64,000 nucleotides of DNA, taken from contig NRSV01000001.1 in assembly GCA_002286855.1 (NCBI GenBank), positions 906,276 to 970,275 on the forward strand. Direction: 5' to 3'. Below, piece after piece: positions 54,959 through 64,000 of this stretch. The translations under genes and the position numbers were made by a program. This DNA comes from Bipolaris cookei. Its lineage: Eukaryota; Ascomycota; Dothideomycetes; Pleosporales; Pleosporaceae. The notes under the pieces are model-generated. The model did no database searches, had not been told where the DNA came from, and saw nothing but the letters and a program-made list of their open reading frames with translations. Each line of letters starts with the position of its first letter. The first letter of the stretch is position 1.

Positions 54959-57480
54959 ATTGGTTGATGCTGGGTAGTTTAGATGAGACGGTGCGTGGTT
55001 TGAAACCAAGTTGGAGATTGGAGAATCGTCTAAGATCTTTATATAAGAAATTGTGTGATACTTATTAGAAAAAAGGTTATTAAATCGAAAAATATGAATT
55101 TAAGTATAATTATTGAAAAAGTGTAATACCTTGAAAACAATGTTGCAGGTCAACACCACAGGTGCGAAGACGCCTTCCTTATAGACAACACTTCCCTTCT
55201 CTGCATGTTTTCCTACTCTCATCACCCTGAGCAACAAAGGACAAGATGCCCATCAGGCCCGTTCGGCCGTTGGGTCGTTTACGAAATAGCAAAAACCTCA
55301 GCTGGTGAGTGGCTTGTCCGCCACACCAACGTAGCAGAATCCATCTCTTACTAAGCTGACAGCATAAGCTCCACGTCTGGGCGGCACAAATCTGCTTTTT
55401 TGTATATCCTGCCAGCTAGGTTACTGCGCAGATATCATTTTTGACTACTCCAATCAGGACTTGATGTCTTGTGGCTGCGCATGCTCTTGTGCGCTCAGGG
55501 GCGCTGCCTAGTGATGAACGCTAACGGGATGCGGATATTTGGCTTTTGGCGCAGCATTGATTTGTATGCTTTTTCCCTTCTTCTCTAGACTCACTGGCTT
55601 TATTGCGTAGTAAGCGAGGGTTTTGTTTTGATGCACGTCGCTCGATAACATGCTTGGCTAGCATCCAGCTCAAATTTAACTTGGCATGAGCCATCTTGGT
55701 GGATGAGGAGCTGGAAAGGCAGTTCCTTTAGAGTTTTATACTCTTTAGACGAGAGCTGAGACTGAAGCCAGCTATTTGGTTGCAACAAATCGTATCCTGC
55801 TGATGGTGAATGATATTCTTGATAAATACGTTGCCTCAAGCGTTCGTTAGAGTTGTTGGTGCACCCACAGTGCTCCAGAAAGACGCAAGTGAAGGTAGGT
55901 AGACGTAGCATCTTGATTGCATCAGGTGGGCCCCACGGAGCGTTTACAAATGCGGTTCCAACGCCATAGAAGTACCCGACGATGTGGTTCGCTCGCGATT
56001 ACTGGTGTGGGATATCGCATGATCCCATGCCGGTCTCATACGCAAGTTCATCCTGCTACGTGACTGATAGTTCCTGCACGCCCGAAGTCTTTTACTAACG
56101 TATTATCAAGCAAAATGTGTATGCTGGTCTTGATATTGGAATCCTTCTCAGCTTTTACTGGCGACTCAGCGATGCGCATGTCCTTATCTACAGCCAGGTA
56201 GTTTTGATAAGTTACCGAAAATATTCAACGAGATACACTGCTCCCTAAATCATCAACAAGAAATCCCTAATGTAGATCTAAACTGTGTACACACGGTTGG
56301 GCTTTGTTTATTCGAGAAGGGGCTTACGACGCTGGTGTTCGTTAAGCTACAGGACCCGGCCCGTAACACCCCTTTCCTGTGTGCAATATGCACGCTGACT
56401 ATCAGTACATTGCTTTTCGAGTCTGCAGTCTGCATGCGCTCAATACCCGCATCTAATTTGAATCCGATCCTCAGCAAAATTGAAATTTCACAATAACTAG
56501 TCAATATAGCAAAAGTGGCTATCATATCGTTCATGATTTGTATCAACGTAGTAATGAATTGCTTTAGTGTTGACCCGCTGTATACACATCTGAAGAGCAG
56601 GTTCGCTCGGCGGTTAGGCTAAATGTTTCTGGAATCGTTATAGTAATTCACTCTCCGGAAGGTTTAAGGTTTCCAAGAACCAATGCGCAACCGAGAATCT
56701 GGGTTCATCCGAAAATCAGCCAATTTTTAATGGCTTCCTTTTTGAATATCAGAGGACCGTGAATGTCTCTCAGCTACCAAATCCATCCCAAAGTGCCCGA
56801 GTAAACCATTATTTCCTTGCTAAAGAACTTGTCCCTTGCATAGGCACTGGTTAGCCGAGAATATGTCTTGGAACGAGGTTTTCTTTTGTTGTTACATAGT
56901 TGCTTTCGTGGTTCACAAACTTTTCAAAATACCCAATTTTGTAGTAATGTGTCGTAGTGATCATGATTCTGAGGTTCTAATACTGAATGGTGCACTTCTG
57001 ACTGACATCTGCTCCTCGTGTCGATTGCGCATGGATATACAACTTGTGTCGACCAGCATTAGCTTTAGCCGGTGAGGTATTCCGAGTTTTGGTGGACAAA
57101 CAAAAAAAGGGTCAGAAACTCATATCATGTGAGAGTGGAGACACCGAGCTTGGACGCAAGGGTCAACTCAGATTAATCGCTCAATAAAAACAAAAGAAAG
57201 GGGTCACAGCAAGTTTTAATTTAAGCTCCAGCCATCAGAGCGGCCCAAAAGACAGTCAAGCGTGCACAATTGTTGAGAGAGTCTGAGAACAGGCGAGTTG
57301 AGACAGGGCTTGACGGCCGTACTTTGAAGGATAACCAGGGAAAAGCCGCGAGTGGTTACAAAACAAAAGCTTGTACACAGCTCCTTCTATGCCCATGGGT
57401 GGTAATGACAATGGAAACTGGCCATGATCAGCTGAATGTTCGGCCCAGGCACGGAACAGGAGAACCCTTCCCCCATGTGT
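54959..57480. other. Long gene-poor stretch
   Basis: About 2.5 kb without a convincing gene. A minus-strand frame of 103 codons (55911-55600) with several Cys/Gln and no motif could be a small hypothetical. A plus-strand ATG at 55246 opens a 59-nt exon ending in a good donor (CTGGTGAGT) that can be spliced to an acceptor near 55363, giving a peptide of only about 46 residues. Neither is well supported. The rest is AT-rich. Confidence 0.4.
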
Positions 57481-58167
57481 TCATATCTTAATATCAAAGC
57501 TCGTCCCGCAGCCACAACTACTCGTTGCCCCCGGTATGCCTGTCATCTTGAACTGGCTGCCTATCAATTCCATTGTGTAATCCACTGTGCTTCCACTCAG
57601 CAACTCCAGGCTCGACGCATCGATGACAACCTTCTCTCCCTTCTCCCCTTCGAATACAGTATCTTCCTCGGTAGGTGGATTCTTGGATAAGTCCGTTAGG
57701 TCCATGAGATATTGGAAACCATGGCAGCCACCGCTCTCAATTGTCACGCGCAGCGCAAGGTTTGGATTGTTATCGCCTGTGGATATCTTATAAAGGCGAT
57801 TCGATGCACGTGGTGCAATAGAAATCAACATTGGGTTACCCGAGTCGTCGGTTCGTGGATTCTGGATTACATGGGCGGGTTTTGCGGTCGAGGTGTCAGA
57901 TGGTGTGGCGAGAGCTCGTCGTGATGTGCTTGGTGGCTGTACAAATGCTGAAATTTGTGCTGGGATACGTCTTGAAGCTTTCCATGGCAGGGCGGATGGT
58001 GCAAGGAAGTCGAGATATAGCGACTGCGGAGTGGCGCGCGAGCTAGCGACCCTGCTATGCGCCCTCACAGATTGTGATACGATTGTTATGGGTGCAGTTA
58101 CTTTTGGTGTAATAGTCCGTCTCGCTGCGCGCCAGCACGACACACACATGGTAGATGAAGATGCCAT
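57481..58167 (-). CDS. isa2: Mitochondrial iron-sulfur assembly protein Isa2-like
   Basis: Single exon of 228 residues. A long basic, Ser/Arg/Ala-rich N-terminus (WRAARRTITPKVTAP...) is a mitochondrial presequence. The C-terminal 110 residues are an A-type (HesB/IscA) Fe-S domain with the three conserved cysteines: one in ESGGCHGFQY and two in the terminal SSCGCGTSF (Cys218, Cys220). The length of the leader and the Tyr-Leu-Met-Asp segment after the first Cys (FQYLMDLTD) fit Isa2 better than Isa1. Isa1/Isa2 act with Iba57 in the matrix to make [4Fe-4S] clusters for aconitase, biotin synthase and lipoate synthase. It is divergent from the kynureninase gene, 340 bp apart. Confidence 0.88.
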   Translation of the reverse strand: MASSSTMCVSCWRAARRTITPKVTAPITIVSQSVRAHSRVASSRATPQSLYLDFLAPSALPWKASRRIPAQISAFVQPPSTSRRALATPSDTSTAKPAHVIQNPRTDDSGNPMLISIAPRASNRLYKISTGDNNPNLALRVTIESGGCHGFQYLMDLTDLSKNPPTEEDTVFEGEKGEKVVIDASSLELLSGSTVDYTMELIGSQFKMTGIPGATSSCGCGTSFDIKI

Positions 58168-58507
58168 TGTTGCGATACCGAAGTAGTCCGAGATGATGTC
58201 CGAGGTGGAGGGATCGATGATCTGAGGTCATAGCTAGGGATGTCACAATTTCCAGCACCAATCAACATTGATTGCTGCCTCGCGGTTCTGGACCGCTTAG
58301 TCATGAAACTACCCCCACCTTATGCCACCGCCACCATCCATCGGGTGAGCCACCGGGTTGTTACAGCCCTACCCGTTCGAGCTATTTACTTATCGCGCCT
58401 GATGCTCAAATAATTCCATTCAGCAGACAATCTGATCTGTGACCTTGGTACCTCATGCACCGTGACTCAGCATAGCGCTGACTCTGCCTTCTTTGTCCCT
58501 CGCGACA
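58168..58507. promoter_or_regulatory. Shared ISA2/kynureninase upstream region
   Basis: 340 bp between divergent start codons, necessarily containing both promoters. No specific site recognised. Confidence 0.5.
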
Positions 58508-60077
58508 ATGCCTTACGGTCACAACCCTTACCTAGCGATACCGGAGCCCGAACTTCGCGCGGAGCATTTTGCGCGACGCGAAGATGAGAAGGACGGATTG
58601 AGTAACCTGAGGAATCTGTTCGTCATACCTACCAAGGGCGATCTGAGGAACCGCAATTATGGGTTCCAGCGGGAAGGAAAAAATGCCAGTGCGCGATCAG
58701 ACGACAACGAGGAATCAATATACTTTTGCGGAAACTCTCTTGGGCTTCAACCGCGAAGAACGAAAGAGTACATCAATCGTTATCTCGATACTTGGGCTTC
58801 AAAGGGCGTCTTTGGACATTTCACCAATTACGAAGGAGGCCTTCCGCCATGGCTACACATCGACGACGCAGTCAAAAATCAGACAGCGAAAATTGTCGGG
58901 GCGCATCCCAGTGAAGTCGTCGTCATGGAGACTTTGACTGCGAACCTACATCTTTTGATGGCTAGTTTTTACCGCCCAACCAAGGATAGATGGAAGATTA
59001 TTATCGAGGGCAAGGCATTCCCTAGCGACCATGTATGCTACTCAACCACAATTCAGTATGCACCAGTAACTGACAACCCGATAGTATGCTGCTCTCTCGC
59101 AAATCGCACACCACAACCTTGACCCCTCCGCTTTAATCACCATCGATCCACCATCACCCTCCTCGCCCTACCTCTCGAACGAGCACATCCTCTCCGTGAT
59201 TTCACACCACGCCCCAAGTACTGCCCTCGTTCTTCTACCCGGCATCCAATTTTACTCCGGCCAATTCTTCGACGTCGAGCTGATAACGCGTCACTGCCGC
59301 TCATTGGGCATAACAGTAGGTTGGGACTTGGCGCACGCAACAGGAAACGTACCACTGAAGCTACACGACTGGAACGTCGACTTTGCAGCGTGGTGTAACT
59401 ACAAATACATGAATGGCGGCCCAGGCACCATTGGCGGACTCTTCGTCCACGAAAGACACGGCAAAGTAGAAAGAGCCCCTACACCCCGAACAAACGGCAC
59501 AGGCAGCACATCAGAAAACGACGCGCAACTATCATACCATCCGCGCTTGAGTGGCTGGTGGGGAAGCGACAAGAGCAGCAGATTCCGCATGGATAACCAA
59601 TTCGTCCCTATCACCGGCGCTAGCGGCTTTCAACTTAGCAACCCGAGCGCACTCGACATGACCTCCGTGATGGCAAGCTTAGACGTCTTCGCGCTAACCG
59701 ATATGGAAGCTCTACGAGAACGTAGTCTCAGGCTGACCGCGTACCTCGAGGCCCGGCTACTCAAGTACCCACATGGCGAACCACCGTACAAAATCATCAC
59801 ACCCGCGAATCCCATGGAGCGTGGCGCACAACTTAGTGTGCTTCTCAACCCAGGTTTGTTGGACAAGGTTCAGCATTATATTGAGGAACGCGGTGTAGTA
59901 GTGGACGAACGCAAGCCTGACGTGCTGAGGGTTGCGCCAGCACCATTGTACAACTCCTTCCACGACATCCACCGCTTCATCACCATCTTCCACGAGGCAT
60001 GTCAAATGGCCTTGAAAAGCGGAGGGAGGACTGCTTCGTACAACGACGCTGTTCCCAGAGGCATCGCGACAGTATGA
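58508..60077 (+). CDS. bna5: Kynureninase
   Basis: Two exons, 58508-59032 and 59085-60077 (52-nt intron), give 505 residues. The PLP enzyme cleaves kynurenine and 3-hydroxykynurenine to (3-hydroxy)anthranilate and alanine in the de novo NAD pathway from tryptophan, in the cytosol. N-terminal ESIYFCGNSLGLQP and WLHIDDAV, the cofactor-binding ETLTANLHLL, GWDLAHATGN with the PLP-pyridine Asp, and the Schiff-base Lys282 in CNYKYMNGGPG are all present. The C-terminal domain ends HRFITIFHEA. The splice is fixed by the conserved FPSDHYA/LSQI..HHNLDP segment. The length is slightly above the usual 460-480, due to a short Asn/Ser-rich insertion near residue 310 and an N-terminal extension. Confidence 0.94.
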
Positions 60078-60374
60078 AGGCAACGGTTTTTGAGGGAGAG
60101 GCTCGCTTGGACAGTATCTACTCGTCAACAATAAACGAGCCACATAATTTTTAATATCATTATCCCCAAACATGCACATACACCCGTATCAACAAGGCAA
60201 AAAAAGTTGAATGCCGTGATTGCGAAATTCGTTGATTCAAAAAAGTGCTATACTATGCAACTGAGCGAAATTGTAACGTGCCAACATCCTACCATATGCA
60301 AACCTCATCATCTAGAATGCTTACGAAAACGGCTGTTGGTATCCAATCATACATCAATACATCAAACCCATTCA
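60078..60374. other. Intergenic (convergent 3' flanks)
   Basis: About 0.3 kb between the kynureninase and POL1 stop codons. Nothing recognised. Confidence 0.5.
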
Positions 60375-63300
60375 TCATGCCTTGGGTACAAAGGAAAATA
60401 AGCTATCCATCTGTACCCATTGCCTTCCGTTCTTTTCCAACCATCTCTCAACAACACCCTTCAGCGTATCAAATCTCTCCCTGTTAACTTCAGCCAACAC
60501 TTTTATCTTCTCTCTTCTCTCCATATCCTCTGATTTGATACCGCCATCCATCTTGCCCGCACGATCAACGTCGAACAGAGACTGATAGTACAGAAGCTGG
60601 TTCCACACGTCGCGTTCTTTGATCTCATACGTCATCTTGCCCAAACAGTCCCGAGCAAGACCCTTGGGTCCCAAGCACCGGTGTCCATAGACGGAGATGC
60701 TGCGTGTATGGTTCGAACACTGCGGATCATCACAGAGAACATATCCCGCATAGTAGGAAGCGACGACCTGGCGAATTGCAGACTCTAGCTGTGCTACTAC
60801 GCTGATGTTTTGTAAGATCATGCCACAACCTTCAGTAGGGCACTGGATTCCACTGTGCGAGATTGTTTGTAATGACGCTGTAGTCGGTGAAGCCGGGGAG
60901 AGACCCTGGAAGGGGAAGACAGTTGTACAGGTTCGACAGCGTAGCCAAAGCGGGGAGCAGGATTGGAATCGTACGGAGTCTGGAATCTGTGACTCCAGAG
61001 GGTGAATCTCGGTCTCTTGTTGCGCACCTCCAGAAACTGTGCTGACGCGATATTTAGAGGTATCAAGTCCAAGACAGGCGGCAAGAAGCGTGATGTTTGT
61101 TCCGCTAATGGGCGCACAGAGACGCTCCACCGGCGGCAGAATCTGTTTGTGGAGGTAGTAGTCGATATCTGGCTTCAGTCCGCTATCAGACTTCAGGACT
61201 TCATCGACAGGGTAGGCATTTTTGGCTGCATTCTCAGCAGATCCAGAAGACTCTCCGGTGATGATGAAGCTCATGACATCCTTTGCCTTGACATGTTTGC
61301 CCTTGGCCATGAGGCGCAAAGCAACCTGCACCGAGGGCATGGAATTGCCGTTGGGATATTCCTTCGGGTTCTTTCCGAGCTGCGTGTAGATAGTGTACTT
61401 GCGAGGCGGAATGGCATACTCGCGCATTTGCTTGCTGAGCTCTCGAAGGTGATTATGAATCTTCTCGACTACTACTTCAGGGTCCTCACCACTAAGAAGG
61501 AAGTTGAGTAGCTCCCTACGGTCTGTTAGGTGTGCACAGTAATCAATGATGACTGCTAAAACTCACGTCGATGTTTCCTTGGAGAGAGCGCAGTATTCCC
61601 TTCGCCTCATGTCGAGACCCTTGACTTCCAGTTTCTCGATGTACTTGCCATTCACAGGCACCATGTTAATGGCAGCGTACTTCTTCTTTGCGTGCAGCAG
61701 AATTCGGCGAAAGACATTATCAATGTCAATCTCCAACAGCCTATAACTGTCGTTGACCTCTTTCTTGAACTCATTACCCAATTTGATCGCATCCTGGATG
61801 TTGTCGACGTTGGTGTTAATCATCACAGAGTCGGTATCACCGTAAATGACACGAAGCGCCTTCTCCTCGGCCATTTCTTTGGTCTTTCGCAAAATCTCTC
61901 GACCTTTGTATGTGGTGAGCATTGCGAGCGGTCGGGCGTAGAAGCGAGACTTGGTGTAACCCAAACATCCGTACATAGAGTTGGCGGTGAGCTTCAGAGC
62001 CATTTGCTTGATATCCCAGGTGGCCAGCTGATCCGGAGTAGCATCCTTGGCCTTCATAAGCTTCTTCACCTCCCGACGCCGGGAGACAAGCGTAGCAATA
62101 AGGCGCGGTAAGATACCCTGATCTTGATCTGAAGGAACTTCGGGTACCTTGTCATCATCTTCTGAGATGTCAGATCGCTCAACCGTCGTGAAGCAAATGT
62201 TGTACTCCTGAATAATACTGGGATAAAGGGAGTTGAAGTCCATGACCAGGATGAACTTGTCATAGAGTCCTTTTTCAGGCTCGAAGACGAGACCACCTTT
62301 AAACTTGTCCTTCTTCTTAGCGTCTGCACCTTCTTCCCCCTCGGCCGCCTCTTCCTCTGCCTTGACCTTGCTCTTGCTCCACTGTTTGTCGGGGCAGATA
62401 TACTTGTTTCTGTAAAATTCGTGAAGCAAAATGTACTCGTTGCGTTCGGCGCGAGTTCCACTTAGCGTTCGAGCCCAAGAGTTACCAGCCAAGTTGGTCA
62501 GGACTTTGGAGAGAGGAAGCATCTGCACCTTGATCGCTATGGCAGCGATGAAGTAGGCGTCAGCCTGGCAGTGCTTGACATAGTTCAGGAGACCATCTTT
62601 TGTCGTTGCCCAAGTCTTCAGAGCGGCCTCGTTGTCGAGCTCTTCACGTCGCTTGTTGAGACCGAGCTGACACATCTCTTCCAAACTCCACGATTGACAC
62701 TTTGGCATGAGAGACTTTCCCATGTCATTAGCCAAATCACACAACAAGCGGCCAGAAGCCAACTGCTTCTCAGCGAAGAAACTGCCTCCACCTTTACCCA
62801 TGGTCTTGGGCCAGTCACTCCTCTTGAGGCGCCCAATGCGGTGCCATCCGGGTGTTTTCTTTTCGCGCAGACGATTCAGCAAGACGCTGTAATCCACATC
62901 GTCCAAACGGTGACCGACAAGGACATCGGGGTCGTGCCGTTGAAACATGGCCATCAAGAGGCTGAGAAGTTCTTGCTCAGTCTTCTTGAGGTACATATTA
63001 CCCTTGATCTTCTCAACTTCACCCTGAAAGCCGATGGGGAAAGCAGGTCCGTTCGGCCGCATGATGGTGAAGCTTTTGCATTGCATCTGGTCCACGGGCG
63101 TGGTGTCAGTCAACGAGAAGTTGTCGTAGATCATGGCACTGGCCATCAGGATCTCTTGCTTGTTGTCCTTGGCGTTGAACGTGGTTCGAAGAGAAAAACT
63201 CATAAGTGTCATGGGAGGCGCATCGAGGTTATCCGAAGCACTCAAAACCGTAATGTTGTTGGGCTTGACAACTTGAGCCTCGAGCTTGCACCAGGAAGCA

Positions 63301-64000
63301 TTGGCAACTGGACCAAATTCAGGCGCATCAATCTTCAGCCAGCATGGCCCCATGATGTTCTTCCACAGAACGAACTGCTCGAAAAGGGATGTGTTGGTTC
63401 CAAAGACGTGCGAGAATGTCTCTCCTGTTAAGTCAGTAGACAGAGGCATCTTGTCGTAACCGTAAAGAAGTTTGAGGTAGTCTGCCTCTTTAGGGATGTC
63501 AGCCAACTCGAAAGCGTACTTTCTTGTACATGGCTTGATCTTGTGTAGGTTCACCCGATGCTTGCTCATAATCGAATCCACCTCGTCTGACACGTCACTT
63601 AGCCCAATCTCTTCATTAGTAGTTACCCCTCTGACTTGACGGTATTCCCTGGGCAAGAAATACAGCTTTCGTAGGATGTTGTCGATTTTCAGGAAGCAAC
63701 TGACATAGTTGCCCGACTTCCGATCCTTGACTTTGCCGAATAAGCACAAGCTGCCGTTCAATTCAGTATAGTCAATCCAGAACATGCGCAAGCTCCCATC
63801 GTCTTCTAGGGCATCGTGTGGCTGCAATTTACCGGCACCTGCAGTCTGTGGAGCAGGACTGCTCATGACATTAAGGTTACTTGTGACGTCATTCCAAGAA
63901 GAAGCATCGATGTTTGTTGCAGACAGTTTAGCAGGCGAAGACCCAGCAGGGGTAGGAATATTTTCCTGTTTGATCTTTGCCGTTGGCCGCCGGCCGGCTA
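60375..64000 (-). CDS. pol1: DNA polymerase alpha catalytic subunit, 5' end outside window
   Basis: The 3' part of the gene, read from the right edge, where the frame is open through 64000. Exon A runs to 61567 and the last part (to 60375) continues after a short intron. This is the B-family polymerase that, with primase, starts Okazaki fragments in the nucleus. Motif A is DFNSLYPSIIQEYN, motif B LTANSMYGCLGY and motif C YGDTDSVM. Upstream is the inactive exonuclease-like domain, and downstream the C-terminal zinc modules (CRTC, CPTEGC, CDDPQCSNHT, CLGP). Between ALSKETS and RRELLNFLLSGED sits a GTGAGT...AACAG candidate intron of 44 nt whose removal does not keep phase. The true splice or a base error there must be settled. 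Confidence 0.93.

Noticed and set aside
62571..63431. 286-codon plus-strand frame opposite POL1
   Set aside because: Shadow of a highly conserved polymerase exon.

Overview
The window looks like nuclear DNA of a filamentous ascomycete. Most genes carry short GT-AG introns of about 45-170 bp, and no operons are seen. It holds single-copy fungal housekeeping genes (RSE1, SDA1, pyrG/URA3, ISA2, kynureninase, POL1), a HET/ankyrin gene, pogo/Fot1-type transposons with RIP-like stop codons and a highly reducing polyketide synthase cluster. A Dothideomycete, probably Pleosporales, is my inference from overall gene style; it has not been tested by any search.

Layout. 0-4.9 kb: small proteins (a 61-residue membrane protein, a cysteine-bearing hypothetical, an EthD-domain protein). 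4.9-13.1 kb: splicing factor RSE1 and ribosome-biogenesis factor SDA1 transcribed divergently from a 0.45 kb spacer, then a small basic nuclear-type protein whose 3' reading frame is uncertain. 14.6-17.2 kb: orotidine-5'-phosphate decarboxylase and a small secreted protein. 17.2-20.2 kb: AT-rich gene-poor DNA and a broken HET/ankyrin gene. 20.2-24.0 kb: a spliced hypothetical, a secreted AstE/AspA-type metallohydrolase and a tail-anchored membrane protein. 25.2-31.7 kb: a GMC oxidoreductase pseudogene followed by three pogo-type transposons packed together, one of them structurally intact.

31.8-51.3 kb: a biosynthetic cluster. A seven-exon, 2614-residue highly reducing PKS (KS-AT-DH-MT-ER-KR-ACP) is followed by two P450s, two short-chain dehydrogenases and an O-methyltransferase. 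The expected logic is assembly of a reduced, possibly C-methylated chain, then oxidation, ketone/alcohol adjustment and O-methylation. The product cannot be named from sequence. Two tailoring enzymes have non-canonical active sites: one P450 lacks the I-helix threonine, and the methyltransferase has Asn where the family has its catalytic His. No transcription factor, transporter or thioesterase was seen in the cluster.

52.3-64 kb: an HpcH/HpaI-type aldolase, a small membrane protein, about 2.5 kb without a convincing gene, ISA2 and kynureninase (divergent), and the 3' part of DNA polymerase alpha running off the right edge. All exon coordinates were derived by eye from splice consensus, phase and family conservation. 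Where splicing could not be resolved this is stated.
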